64,000 nucleotides of DNA from Streptomyces caniscabiei (lineage in GTDB: Bacteria > Actinomycetota > Actinomycetes > Streptomycetales > Streptomycetaceae), in the NCBI RefSeq assembly GCF_014930365.1, contig NZ_JABXWI010000015.1, positions 124,001 to 188,000 on the forward strand, read 5' to 3'. Both the position numbers and the translations under genes were made by a program. Below are positions 8,515 to 19,949 of the stretch, in pieces. The notes under the pieces were generated by a model. That model was not told the origin of the DNA. It saw nothing but the letters and a program-made list of their open reading frames with translations, and searched no databases. Positions within the stretch are counted from its first letter, which is position 1, and every line of letters starts with the position of its first letter.

Positions 8515-9888
8515 ATGGCACCGTCGTCCCCCCTCCCCAATCTCGCCGAGCAGGCCGAACAGGCCCGGAGGACCAGGCAGTTGCGTCGTGTGGCGCTGTC
8601 CGGGCTGCTCGGTACCGCCGTCGAGTTCTACGACTTCCTCGTCTACGGCACGGTCGCCGCACTGGTGTTCGGCGAGTTGTTCTTCCCCGGCGCGGATCCG
8701 GCGGTCGGCACGATCGCCGCGTTCGGTACGTTCGCCGCCGGGTACCTCGCCCGCCCGCTGGGCGGAATCGTGTTCGGGCACTTCGGCGACCGGCTGGGCC
8801 GCAAGTCGATGCTGCTGCTGACCATGGGACTGATGGGCGGCGCCAGCTTCCTCATCGGCCTGCTGCCCACCTACGACACCATCGGCGTGTGGGCGCCCGT
8901 ACTGCTGATCACCCTGCGGGTGGTGCAGGGCATCGCCATCGGCGGTGAGTGGGGCGGCGCCACACTGATGGTCGTCGAACACGCCGGCGAGCGGCGGCGC
9001 GGCCTGTGGTCCAGCTTCACGCAGATGGGAGCGCCGCTGGGCTCCCTGCTCTCCTCCCTGGTCGTCACGATGGTCGTGGCGATGCCGCGTGAGCAGTTCG
9101 CGGCGTGGGGATGGCGGGTGCCGTTCCTGCTGAGCGTGGTGCTGCTGGGCGTGGGCCTGTTCGTGCGGCTGAAGGTCGTGGAGAGCCCCCTGTTCACCCG
9201 CGTCAGCAAGGACCGCGCGCAGGCCCGGCTGCCGCTGCTGGAGGTGGTGCGCAGGCCGCGCGCGCTGGTGCTGGCGGCGTGCGTGGGCATCGGCGCGTTC
9301 ACCGCGCAGTCGCTGCTGACCAGCTATCTGATCGCGTACGCCACGGGGATCGGGTACCCCCGGCCGCAGGTGCTGACCGCGCTGACGGTCTCCGCGGCGG
9401 TGGCGCTGGTGGTGCTGCCGTGCGCGTCGGCGCTCTCCGACCGCGTCGGGCGCCGCCCGGTGGTCCTGGCCGGTGCCGTCGCCTCCGCCGTCCTGGCCTT
9501 CCCCGTGCTGGCGCTGGTGGACTCCCGCTCGCCGGGGCTGCTGATCCTCGCGGTCGTGCTGGGCCACGGCATCGCCCAGTCGGTGATGTACGGGCCGCTG
9601 GGGGCGCTGCTGACCGAGATGTTCGGCACGCGGGTCCGCTACACCGGGGCCTCGCTGGGCTACCAGCTCGCCACGCTGATCGGGGCCGGGTTCTCCCCGA
9701 TGATCGCGGGGAGCCTGGTCGCCGCGAACGGGGGGTCCGGTACGCCGGTCTCGCTGCTGATCTGCGCGGGCGCGGTGATCACTGCCGTGACCGTGTGGTT
9801 CGTACGGGAGACCCATCAGGATTCGCTGGGCGAGGCGCTTGTCCCCGAGGGGGCCGAGGGGGCCGCGAAGGAAGAGGTGGCGTCCTAG
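8515..9888 (+). CDS. MFS transporter, metabolite:H+ symporter (MHS) family
   Basis: A 457-residue membrane protein with about 12 hydrophobic segments. The MHS hallmarks are AVEFYDFLVYG in the first helix (about 35-45), RPLGGIVFGHFGDRLGRKSML (MFS motif A, about 82-102) and RVVQGIAIGGEWGGA (about 140-154). This family imports dicarboxylates, shikimate, proline/betaine or aromatic acids with protons. The following gene encodes a PaaX-like regulator, which may point to an aromatic acid, but that is inference. The ATG follows GGAGAG. The C-terminus ends in a short acidic tail rich in Glu, Gly and Ala. Confidence 0.88.
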   Translation: MAPSSPLPNLAEQAEQARRTRQLRRVALSGLLGTAVEFYDFLVYGTVAALVFGELFFPGADPAVGTIAAFGTFAAGYLARPLGGIVFGHFGDRLGRKSMLLLTMGLMGGASFLIGLLPTYDTIGVWAPVLLITLRVVQGIAIGGEWGGATLMVVEHAGERRRGLWSSFTQMGAPLGSLLSSLVVTMVVAMPREQFAAWGWRVPFLLSVVLLGVGLFVRLKVVESPLFTRVSKDRAQARLPLLEVVRRPRALVLAACVGIGAFTAQSLLTSYLIAYATGIGYPRPQVLTALTVSAAVALVVLPCASALSDRVGRRPVVLAGAVASAVLAFPVLALVDSRSPGLLILAVVLGHGIAQSVMYGPLGALLTEMFGTRVRYTGASLGYQLATLIGAGFSPMIAGSLVAANGGSGTPVSLLICAGAVITAVTVWFVRETHQDSLGEALVPEGAEGAAKEEVAS

Positions 9889-9963
9889 GGCCCTCCGGTG
9901 GGGGCCCGCCGGGTGGGGGGTGGGGGCTGCGGGGTGGTGTCCCGGCCGCGGGTCGGTGGGGCT

Positions 9964-9989
9964 TCTCGCGCAGTTCCCCGCGCCCCTGA
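9964..9989 (+). repeat. Dispersed repeat copy 1 (single arm)
   Basis: This is the core TCTCGCGCAGTTCCCCGCGCC-CCTGA, identical or nearly so to five other loci in this window. Here only one arm is present, but its own GCGCCCC is followed by GGGGCGC (9981-9997), giving a short hairpin between the transporter gene and the next regulator gene. See the repeat finding for all copies. Confidence 0.85.
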
Positions 9990-10020
9990 CGGGGCGCGGC
10001 CCCGCCCGTACTCTTGCGCT

Positions 10021-10887
10021 GTGGAGGACGAGATCCTGGGTGTCGAGGTGGTCGGCGTGCCGCAGTCGCGGCCGCAGTCGCTGGTGCTCTCCTTCTTCGG
10101 GAATCACGTGCTGGACCGGGGCGAGCGCGGCCTCGGGGTGTACTCGGGGAGCATCATCGACGTGCTCGGGCGGGTCGGCACGGGCGAGCAGGCCGTGCGG
10201 TCGACGCTCACGCGCATGGTCAACCGGGGGCTGCTGCGCCGCCAGCGCGAGGGCCGGCGCATGTTCTTCGGCCTCACCCCGCACGCGGAGGACATCCTGC
10301 GCGACGGCGGCCAGCGCATCTGGCGCGACGGCGCCGTGAACGAGGACTGGGACGGCACTTGGACCCTCCTCGGCTTCTCCCTCCCCGAGTCCTGGCAGCG
10401 CCAGCGGCACGACCTGCGTTCCCGGCTCACCTGGTCCGGTTTCGGCGCCCTCTACAGCGGGCTGTGGATCGCCCCGGGGCGGGTGGACGTCCGGGAGATC
10501 GTCTCGGAGCTCGGGCTGGACGCGCACGTGAAGGTGTTCCACGCCCGGGCCGACGCGTTCACCGACGTCGGCCTGATGATCCGCGAGAGCTGGGACCTGG
10601 AGACCCTCGCCGCGCGCTACGTCGCCTTCGACAAGCGGTGGACCACCGCCGAGGTCGCCGAGGCCGACCCGATCGCCACCCGGCTGCGTCTGGTCGCCGA
10701 GTGGCTGCGCATCATCCGTACCGACCCGCGCCTGCCCGTGCAGCACCTGCCGGCCGACTGGCCCGCGCGGCAGGCCCAGGACACGTTCCGGCGTTTCGCC
10801 GAGCAGACGGCGGGACCGGCCGGACGGATGGCCGCGGACGTACTGGAAACGATCCCGCTGCGGCCCGCCGCAGACGAAATTCCGTAG
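10021..10887 (+). CDS. PaaX-family transcriptional regulator
   Basis: A 288-residue regulator with an N-terminal winged-helix domain (about 18-85: VLSFFGNHVL ... VRSTLTRMVNRGLLRRQREGRRMFFGLT) and a long C-terminal domain containing NEDWDGTWTLLGFSLPES. Both are characteristic of PaaX, the phenylacetyl-CoA-responsive repressor of phenylacetate degradation. No paa catabolic genes are nearby, so the real regulon is unknown; the upstream MHS transporter is a candidate. The GTG at 10021 has no ribosome site. TACTCT (10009-10014) ends 6 nt upstream, so this is probably a leaderless message. Confidence 0.85.
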   Translation: MEDEILGVEVVGVPQSRPQSLVLSFFGNHVLDRGERGLGVYSGSIIDVLGRVGTGEQAVRSTLTRMVNRGLLRRQREGRRMFFGLTPHAEDILRDGGQRIWRDGAVNEDWDGTWTLLGFSLPESWQRQRHDLRSRLTWSGFGALYSGLWIAPGRVDVREIVSELGLDAHVKVFHARADAFTDVGLMIRESWDLETLAARYVAFDKRWTTAEVAEADPIATRLRLVAEWLRIIRTDPRLPVQHLPADWPARQAQDTFRRFAEQTAGPAGRMAADVLETIPLRPAADEIP

Positions 10888-11360
10888 CTGAAACGGATTT
10901 TTGTATTCCGCACCCACCCGCCACTCCCCGGTCCTTCCGGGCCTTCGGCGGTGCTTCTGATGCAGGTGTGGCCGATATTGTTCTTTGTCTTTCCTTTGTT
11001 AAGGATATATTCTCGGTTCACTTTTTGATGTCTCCCGCCGGCAGTTCGGGGAAGCGGGAGTTCGTGCTGTGACCAGGGGGGATCTGGGCCAGTGAGCACT
11101 TGCTGAGCCACTCGGCGCGCTTGACGGGGTTTGTGACGCGCGCCACATAGGCTTTTTGTCGTCCGGTCGGGATTTCTGCCTGCGTATCTCCGCGCGGATT
11201 CCCCAGTCGGCCGATTTCCGCTGCGCCGAATCATTCATTTCTTGAGTGTCGACCACATATCGCGTATATAGCCGCGCCCGCGCGCACCCCATGCCTGACC
11301 GCCAAGGGGTGCGGGTGCGATGCCGCCCGCCCGCGGGCGGGTCACCAGGGGGAAAAACAT
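10888..11360. other. Non-coding region before the glycosyltransferase gene
   Basis: These 473 nt have no convincing gene. A clearly AT-rich island (about 10970-11032, with AAGGATATATTC) and a second patch with TATATA near 11265-11272 are the likely promoter regions for the downstream glycosyltransferase. No repeat copy or strong terminator hairpin was seen. The low-GC islands may be sites for nucleoid proteins, but nothing specific can be assigned. Confidence 0.5.
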
Positions 11361-13454
11361 ATGAAGATCGCTTTCCTGATCAACAACGCCTTCGGTATCG
11401 GAGGCACCATCCGATCGACCGCCAACCTGTCCGCCGCGTTCGCCGACCGGCACGACGTGGAGGTCGTCAGCGTCCACCGCTCCCGCGACGAACCGGCGCT
11501 CCCGTTCGACCCGCGCGTGCGTCTGACCTCGCTGATCGACCTGCGCGAGGACAGTCCCGGATTCGAGGGCGACCACCCGCTGACCCAGCGGCCCGGCACG
11601 ATGTTCCCGTACACCGGGGCCACCGGGAACCTGCCCTACACCGGGCTCCAGGACGAACGCATCGGCGGCTTCCTCGCCGACACCGAGGCCGACGTCGTCA
11701 TCGCCACCCGCCCCGACCTCAACGGCTACCTCGCCCGCGACGGCCGGCGCCGCTATCTGCGGGTCGGTCAGGAGCACCTCAGCCTCGACCAGTACCGGGA
11801 ACCGCTGCGGAGCAACCAGAACCGGGCGATCGGCGGACTCGACGCCTACGTCACCGTCTCCGAGGCCGACGCCGCCCAGTACCGCGCCGCCCTGCCCGGC
11901 GTCACCACCACCATCGTCTGCGTGCCCAACGGGGTCCAGGCCCCCGCCGTCGAACGCTCCACCCTCGACTCCCGGGTCATCGTCGCCGCCGGCCGGCTCA
12001 TCCCCATCAAGCGGTACGACCGACTGGTGAACGCCTTCGCCAAGGTCGCCGCCGACCACCCCGGCTGGACCCTGCGCATCTACGGGCGCGGCCCGCAGAA
12101 GGAGAACCTGCGCCAGCAGATCGACCGGCTCGGGCTGCACGACCGGGTGTTCCTCATGGGGGCGGTCTCCCCGATCGAGACCGAATGGGCCAAGGGCGCC
12201 GTCGCCGCGGTCTCCTCCGACATGGAGTCCTTCGGCATGACCATCGTCGAGGCCATGCACTGCGGCGTCCCGGTCGTCGCCACGGACTGCCCGCACGGCC
12301 CCGGCGAGATCATCACCCACGGCGAGGACGGCATCCTCGTCCCGCTCGACGGCGACGTCGACGCCTACGCCGACGCGCTGAACCGTGTCGTCGGCGACGA
12401 TGCCCTGCGCGCCCGGCTCGGCAAACAAGCCCTCACCAAGGCCGAGACCTACGCCCCCGCCGTCATCGCGCAGCGCTACGAGAGCCTCTTCGAGGAGCTG
12501 ACCAGGTCCCGGCGCCGGGGCTGGGACGGCGCCGCCCGCCTGAAGCGGCTCGCCGCGCGTGTCGTCCGGCCCCGCCCCACAAAGATCGCCACCCCCGCCG
12601 CCGAGGCCGACGGGAGCGCTCCCACGGCGACCGCGCACGCCCGCGCCACCGGCGACGGCGGCCTCACCGTCCTCCTCGACCCGGCCGAGCTGCCCTCCGG
12701 GGACCTCGACTTCGTCGCCCGGCTGCGCCGCGATCCCGGCAAGCGGCAGGTCAGGGTGCCGGTGCTGCCGAGCGGCGGCGCGTCGGGCGGCGTGCTGCGG
12801 GCGACCCTGAGCCCCGGCGAACACACCCTCGCCGAGGGCCGCTGGGACTGCTACGTCGCGCCGCGCGGCACGAACAAGCGGGTGCGGTTGCGCGCACGGC
12901 TGGTGGAGCAGGCCGCGCTGGTCGGACGGGCGCCGCGGGAGGACGAACGGGGCGTCGGGGCGTGGATCCCGTACCCGACCGTCGACGGGTTCCTCGCCCT
13001 GCGTACGTGGCTGCGGCCCGCGCACGCGGAGATCGACGCCGTCGAGGTGGGGGAGGGGGCGGTGACCGTGACCGGCACGGTCCTCGGGGGCGCCGGGTCC
13101 GTCGTCACCGGGGCCGTCGAGGGTGCCGTGGTGCGGGTGGTGTCCCGGGCCGACAGCGCGTACGACTTCACCGTGGCCGCGTGGGCCGTGGGGGAGCGGG
13201 GGTTCCGGTTCACCGTGCCGTACGGCGAGCTCATGGCTCGGCGGAGTGTCGAGCACGATCTGTGGGATCTGCGGCTGGGGGAGGTGCCGGTGGGCCGGAT
13301 CGGGGGTGACGTGGTGGAGCGGCGGAAGACCGATCTGGTGCCTGGGCAGGAGTTCGAGCACGGGGAGCGGGGGTGGACGCGGGTGCGGCCGTATTTCACC
13401 GTGAACAACGAGCTGGCGCTCAGCGCGAAGGATGTGGGCGAGGGCGCCCAGTAG
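11361..13454 (+). CDS. Family 4 glycosyltransferase with an extra C-terminal domain
   Basis: A 697-residue protein. Residues 1 to about 385 form a GT-B fold of family GT4. The N-terminal loop is FLINNAFGIGGTIRS, the mid-domain has RVIVAAGRLIPIKRYDRLVNAFAKV, and the nucleotide-sugar site is DMESFGMTIVEAMHCGVPVVATD with the E-x7-E type motif. From about 400 to the end, a beta-rich region (VLLDPAELPSGDLDFVARLRR ... WDCYVAPRGTNKRVRLRARL) resembles the C-terminal modules of actinobacterial poly-polyol-phosphate or teichoic-acid glycosyltransferases. The ATG follows AGGGGG. I infer a role in cell-wall glycopolymer synthesis; donor and acceptor are unknown. It lies alone, with a long promoter region. 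Confidence 0.8.
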   Translation: MKIAFLINNAFGIGGTIRSTANLSAAFADRHDVEVVSVHRSRDEPALPFDPRVRLTSLIDLREDSPGFEGDHPLTQRPGTMFPYTGATGNLPYTGLQDERIGGFLADTEADVVIATRPDLNGYLARDGRRRYLRVGQEHLSLDQYREPLRSNQNRAIGGLDAYVTVSEADAAQYRAALPGVTTTIVCVPNGVQAPAVERSTLDSRVIVAAGRLIPIKRYDRLVNAFAKVAADHPGWTLRIYGRGPQKENLRQQIDRLGLHDRVFLMGAVSPIETEWAKGAVAAVSSDMESFGMTIVEAMHCGVPVVATDCPHGPGEIITHGEDGILVPLDGDVDAYADALNRVVGDDALRARLGKQALTKAETYAPAVIAQRYESLFEELTRSRRRGWDGAARLKRLAARVVRPRPTKIATPAAEADGSAPTATAHARATGDGGLTVLLDPAELPSGDLDFVARLRRDPGKRQVRVPVLPSGGASGGVLRATLSPGEHTLAEGRWDCYVAPRGTNKRVRLRARLVEQAALVGRAPREDERGVGAWIPYPTVDGFLALRTWLRPAHAEIDAVEVGEGAVTVTGTVLGGAGSVVTGAVEGAVVRVVSRADSAYDFTVAAWAVGERGFRFTVPYGELMARRSVEHDLWDLRLGEVPVGRIGGDVVERRKTDLVPGQEFEHGERGWTRVRPYFTVNNELALSAKDVGEGAQ

Positions 13455-13500
13455 CTCGGGGGTGCCTGTTTCGTGGGCGGGTGCGGGTGAGTGGGGGTTG

Positions 13501-13586
13501 CTCGCGCAGTTCCCCGCGCCCCTGAAAGACGAAAAGCACGGGGCGCAGCCCCTGCTTTTCAGGGGCGCGGGGAACTGCGCGAGAAG
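13501..13586. terminator. Dispersed repeat copy 2: inverted pair, bidirectional terminator
   Basis: The repeat core (13501-13525) returns as its reverse complement (13558-13586), so the transcript can fold into a stem of about 25 bp. A nested hairpin, GAAAAGCA...TGCTTTTC (13531-13560), gives A/T-tracts on both strands. It lies exactly between the convergent glycosyltransferase and TetR genes, which fits a shared bidirectional terminator. Confidence 0.75.
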
Positions 13587-13638
13587 CTCCACCGGGCCGC
13601 ACCCGGCGACGACGGGCACCCCCCACGCACCCCCCGGC

Positions 13639-14316
13639 TCAAAACTTCCGGTGGCCGATCAGGCGCGGCTTCTGGTTGAGCCCGTCCAGACCGTGCCACG
13701 CCAGGTTCACCAGATGCGCCGCCACCTCCGCCTTCTTCGGCCGGCGCACATCCAGCCACCACTGACCGGTCAGGGCGACCATGCCCACCAGCGCCTGCGC
13801 GTACAGCGGCGCGAGCTTCGGGTCGAAGCCGCGGCTCTTGAACTCGCGGCCGAGAATGTCCTCCACCTGCGTGGCGATGTCGGAGATGAGGGACGCGAAG
13901 GAACCCGTCGACTGCGGGATCGGGGAGTCGCGGACCAGGATGCGGAAGCCGTCCGTGTACTCCTCGATGAAGTCCAGGAGCGCGAACGCGGCCTGTTCGA
14001 GCAGTTCGCGCGGGTGCCCGGCCGTCAGCGAGCTGGTCACCATGTCCAGCAGCCGGCTCATCTCGCGGTCCACGACCACCGCGTACAGCCCCTCCTTGCC
14101 GCCGAAGTGCTCGTACACCACCGGCTTGGACACTCCGGCCTTCGCCGCGATCTCCTCCACCGACGTGGCCTCGAAGCCCTTCGCGGCGAAGAGGGCCCGC
14201 CCGACCTCCAGCAACTGCGCACGCCGCTCGGCGCCCGTCATCCGGGTGCGGCGAACACGCCGCGGCTTGTCATTGCTCGGGGTGCTGCTGGAGTCGGTCG
14301 CCACGGCGTCAATCAT
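13639..14316 (-). CDS. TetR-family regulator linked to the acyl desaturase
   Basis: A 225-residue regulator. The N-terminal HTH (about 30-78) contains LFAAKGFEATSVEEIAAKAGVSKPVVYEHFGGKEGLY. The C-terminal ligand domain is AcrR/DesT-like, with a KPRLIGHRKF tail. Its ATG overlaps the desaturase stop (ATGA), so it is co-transcribed with and translationally coupled to the desaturase gene. The likely role is autoregulation of membrane unsaturation in response to acyl-CoA, by analogy with DesT. The probable operator is the tandem palindrome at 15431-15460, ahead of the desaturase gene. Confidence 0.88.
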   Translation of the reverse strand: MIDAVATDSSSTPSNDKPRRVRRTRMTGAERRAQLLEVGRALFAAKGFEATSVEEIAAKAGVSKPVVYEHFGGKEGLYAVVVDREMSRLLDMVTSSLTAGHPRELLEQAAFALLDFIEEYTDGFRILVRDSPIPQSTGSFASLISDIATQVEDILGREFKSRGFDPKLAPLYAQALVGMVALTGQWWLDVRRPKKAEVAAHLVNLAWHGLDGLNQKPRLIGHRKF

Positions 14317-15344
14317 GCCGCCTCGGCGGGCGCCTTCCGGTGCCCGGAGCCGTCCTCACCCGTCTTGCGCCTGGAATCGATACGCGAGCGTGACGGCCAG
14401 CGGACGTCGTACGCCCAGCCGAACACCTCGAACCACCGGATCAGCCGAGCGGAGGAGTCCAGCTGGCCGCGCTCCACTCCGTGCCGGGCCGAGGTGGGGT
14501 CGGCGTGGTGGAGGTTGTGCCACGACTCGCCGCAGGAGAGGACCGCCAGCCACCACACGTTGCCCGAGCGGTCGCGGGACTTGAAGGGGCGCTTGCCGAC
14601 GGCGTGGCAGATCGAGTTGATCGACCAGGTCACGTGGTGCAGCAGGGCCACCCGGACGAGGGAGCCCCAGAAGAACGCGGTGAACGCGCCCCACCAGGAC
14701 ATCGTCACCAGACCGCCGATCAGCGGCGGAAGGGCGAGGGAGAGCATCGTCCAGTAGATGAACTGGCGGGAGATCGCGCGGAGCGCCGGGTCCTTGACCA
14801 GGTCCGGGGCGTACTTCTCCTGCGAGGTCTGCTCCTCGTCGAACATCCAGCCGATGTGGGCCCACCACAGGCCCTTCATCAGCGCGGGGACCGACTCGCC
14901 GTAGCGCCACGGCGAGTGGGGGTCGCCCTCGGCGTCGGAGAACTTGTGGTGTTTGCGGTGGTCGGCCACCCAGCGCACCAGCGGACCCTCGACCGCCATC
15001 GAACCGGCGATCGCCAGGGCGATCTTCAGCGGCCGCTTGGCCTTGAACGAACCGTGCGTGAAGTGCCGGTGGAAACCGATCGTGATGCCGTGACAGCCCA
15101 GGTAGTAGAAGAACACCAGCAGGCCGAGATCCAGCCAGCTCACGCCCCAGCCCCAGGCCAGCGGCACCGCCGCGAGGACCGCGAGGAACGGGACGGTGAT
15201 GAAGAGGAGCAGGGTGATCTGCTCGATCGAACGCTTCTGCTCGCCGCCCAGCGTGGCCGACGGGGCGGAGGAGTCGGTCGCTGCGGAGTCGGGATGGCCG
15301 GTCGCATTCGGTGCGTCTTCGATCACATCGGACCTTGAGCTCAT
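14313..15344 (-). CDS. Acyl-CoA (delta-9) fatty acid desaturase
   Basis: A 343-residue integral membrane di-iron desaturase that puts a double bond into acyl chains and tunes membrane fluidity. The three His boxes are intact: HRHFTH (92-97), HRKHH (129-133) and HNLHH (276-280). Hydrophobic segments lie around 41-65, 71-90, 105-122 and 185-220. The N-terminal 38 residues are a Ser/Asp/Ala-rich extension. The gene heads a two-gene operon with a TetR regulator. Upstream lies a tandem palindromic operator overlapping a possible -10. Electron donors are not encoded nearby. Confidence 0.93.
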   Translation of the reverse strand: MSSRSDVIEDAPNATGHPDSAATDSSAPSATLGGEQKRSIEQITLLLFITVPFLAVLAAVPLAWGWGVSWLDLGLLVFFYYLGCHGITIGFHRHFTHGSFKAKRPLKIALAIAGSMAVEGPLVRWVADHRKHHKFSDAEGDPHSPWRYGESVPALMKGLWWAHIGWMFDEEQTSQEKYAPDLVKDPALRAISRQFIYWTMLSLALPPLIGGLVTMSWWGAFTAFFWGSLVRVALLHHVTWSINSICHAVGKRPFKSRDRSGNVWWLAVLSCGESWHNLHHADPTSARHGVERGQLDSSARLIRWFEVFGWAYDVRWPSRSRIDSRRKTGEDGSGHRKAPAEAA

Positions 15345-15430
15345 GGGGCGTCCCCTGGGGGGTCGAGGGTGGAGAGAGGGGGGGGGAGGTGCCTACGGCG
15401 ACAGCGTGCGGGGGTTACCTGTCGGCACTC

Positions 15431-15460
15431 CCTACGGTTCCGTAACCTACGGCATCGTAA
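15431..15460. promoter_or_regulatory. Tandem palindromic operator upstream of the desaturase operon
   Basis: A 15-bp unit is repeated head to tail: CCTACGGTTCCGTAA then CCTACGGCATCGTAA. Each contains a palindrome, TACGG-N2-CCGTA (15433-15444) and TACGG-N2-TCGTA (15448-15459), with centres 15 bp apart. A further half-site CCTACGG lies at 15391-15397. On the reverse strand, TTGCCG (15487-15482) and TACTTA (15463-15458) with 18 bp between could be the desaturase promoter, so the operator would cover -10 and the start point. The TetR protein of this operon is the likely binder (inference). Confidence 0.65.
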
Positions 15461-15731
15461 GTATGGCAGCGCGGTGCCGGGCGGCAAGGGTCCCCCTGTT
15501 CAGCGCGTCCAGGTGTAGCGGGCGGGCACGGTGGACAGGTGGCACTCAGTGCCGCAAAAGTGGCACCTGTCGCGGGGGGCGCCCAGGTGGACGCCTATCC
15601 TGGACTCGTTCGGACAGCGCGGTCCGCTCTGAATCCTGCCCGGCCGCCGGGCCACACACCGCGGCCCAGACCGCCGGGCCCCCACCCGGGTTCCCCTCAG
15701 CCGAGCTTCAACACTGCAAGGAGCCGCACCT

Positions 15732-18464
<2,733 letters not shown>

Positions 18465-18505
18465 CTTCGTGGGGTTCGATGGCGGCTGACGGCCCGGTGG
18501 GGGCT

Positions 18506-18612
18506 GGTCGCGCAGTTCCCCGCGCCCCTGAAAAACAGGGGCTGCGCCCCGTGCTTTTCAGGCCCGCAGGGCCTGGGCCTTCAGGGGCGCGGGGAACTGC
18601 GCGAGAAGCCCC
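18506..18612. terminator. Dispersed repeat copy 3: inverted pair between convergent genes
   Basis: One arm (18508-18531) and its reverse complement (18580-18608) flank a spacer that holds secondary hairpins: AAACAGGGGCTGCGCCCC with GTGCTTTT, and GGCCCGCAGGGCC. Together they can form a long branched stem between the ends of ppc and the convergent membrane protein gene. The role is probably a bidirectional terminator. Confidence 0.75.
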
Positions 18613-18636
18613 ACCGGCCGTCAGCCGAAAACCGGC

Positions 18637-19158
18637 TCACAGCGCCACCCACGCCGCCGTGATCAACGCGAACCCCAACCCGCCCAGCACCCACGCCGAC
18701 CGCACCATCCGCAACCCCCCGGCCACGACCACCGCGGCGAGCAGCAGCGCGCCGCCCAACGGCACCCACGCGTGCAGCAGGCCCGCAGGGCCCGTCCGTA
18801 CGACATCGCCGCTGCCCGGCTTCACCACCACGGTGTACGTCTCACCGGTCTCCACGGCCACCGACCGCTCGATGTCGACCCGGTCCCGGGCCCGCGACCC
18901 CGTCGACACCGGCTCGTAGGGACCCCAGCAGGTCTCGCCCTGACACCGGGACACCGTCATCGTGCCCTGCTCGCGCCCCTTGCTCAGCATCACGTGCTGG
19001 GCGCAGCTCCAGGACCCCCACACCCCGGCGATCAGGATCACCACCGCGATCGCACCCATCGCCGCCAGCCGCCCGTACCGCAGCGCGGCCGACGCGCCGG
19101 CGCCGCTCGGGCGCGCACGGCGCCGCGAACGGTGAGCGGGGGCTTTGCTGTCAGGCAT
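18637..19158 (-). CDS. Hypothetical membrane protein
   Basis: A protein of about 173 residues that I do not recognise beyond a general similarity to streptomycete DUF3592-like membrane proteins. It has a basic N-terminus (RRRARPSG), a transmembrane helix (about 32-52, MGAIAVVILIAGVWGSW), and an extracytoplasmic portion with four Cys including CQGETCWGPYEP. Two C-terminal hydrophobic stretches follow (VPLGGALLLAAVVVAGGL and VLGGLGFALITAAWVAL). The start is uncertain: the ATG at 19158 gives a sensible N-terminus, and in-frame ATG codons at 19170 and 19182 are alternatives. It follows pth on the same strand after 92 nt. Confidence 0.65.
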   Translation of the reverse strand: MPDSKAPAHRSRRRARPSGAGASAALRYGRLAAMGAIAVVILIAGVWGSWSCAQHVMLSKGREQGTMTVSRCQGETCWGPYEPVSTGSRARDRVDIERSVAVETGETYTVVVKPGSGDVVRTGPAGLLHAWVPLGGALLLAAVVVAGGLRMVRSAWVLGGLGFALITAAWVAL

Positions 19159-19250
19159 GGCCGGGATCATTGGCCATGGCACTGCGGTCGGTCAACTCCC
19201 CCTGGCCGGCGCACGACAGCGGACCAAACGGAACATTCACGGGGAAAAGC

Positions 19251-19847
19251 TCAGGAGTTGTACGTCCCCTGTGCCCGCTCCAACCCCTCGATCACCAGAC
19301 ACTCCACCGCGTCCGCCGCCCGGTCCACGAAGTAGTCCAACTCCTTGCGCTCCGTGGAGGAAAAGTCCTTCAACACGAAGTCCGCGACCTGCATCCGGCC
19401 CGGCGGACGACCGATCCCGAACCGCACCCGGTGGTAGTCCGACCCCATCGCCTTGGTCATCGACTTCAATCCGTTGTGACCGTTGTCACCACCGCCGAGC
19501 TTCAGCCGCAACGTGCCGTAGTCGATGTCCAACTCGTCATGGATCGCCACGATGTTCGCCACCGGCACCTTGTAGAAGTCCCGCAGCGCGGTCACCGGCC
19601 CGCCCGACAGATTCATGTACGACATCGGCTTGGCCAGGATCACCCGACGGTTCCCCGGCCCCGGCGGCCCGATCCGCCCCTCGACGACCTGTGCCTGCGC
19701 CTTCCCGGCCCGCTTGAACCTCCCCCCGATCCGCTCGGCCAGCAGATCGGCCACCATGAACCCCACGTTGTGCCGGTTCGCCGCGTACTCGGGCCCGGGA
19801 TTGCCGAGCCCGGCGATCAGCCAGGGGGCGCTCGGATCGGTCGTCAC
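19251..19847 (-). CDS. pth: Peptidyl-tRNA hydrolase
   Basis: Releases tRNA from prematurely dissociated peptidyl-tRNA. About 198 residues, of normal family length. The signature GLGNPGPEYAANRHNVGF contains the catalytic His and the substrate-clamping Asn. KPMSYMNLSGGPV, IHDELDIDYG and GGGDNGHNGLKS are the other family blocks. The GTG at 19847 is preferred because AAGGAG lies 8 nt before it. The ATG two codons upstream (19853) would be too close to that site. It lies downstream of rplY on the same strand (103 nt gap), the usual prs-rplY-pth order in actinobacteria. Confidence 0.94.
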   Translation of the reverse strand: MTTDPSAPWLIAGLGNPGPEYAANRHNVGFMVADLLAERIGGRFKRAGKAQAQVVEGRIGPPGPGNRRVILAKPMSYMNLSGGPVTALRDFYKVPVANIVAIHDELDIDYGTLRLKLGGGDNGHNGLKSMTKAMGSDYHRVRFGIGRPPGRMQVADFVLKDFSSTERKELDYFVDRAADAVECLVIEGLERAQGTYNS

Positions 19848-19949
19848 GTGCATGTCTCCTTGATACGCGGGCGGATGCTCGGATACGCGCCAGCCGCCGC
19901 CCCCCCGGGAGGGAAGCAGCGGCTGACGAACCGATGACGGAGCCGGGGC

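Noticed and set aside
8314..10917. Minus-strand frame of 867 codons across the transporter and PaaX genes
   Set aside because: It runs through two clear plus-strand genes and an intergenic repeat, with His/Arg/Gln-rich nonsense composition.
10999..11292. Small minus-strand frame in the gap before the glycosyltransferase
   Set aside because: There is no ribosome site, no typical codon bias and no recognisable protein features. It crosses the AT-rich promoter patch.
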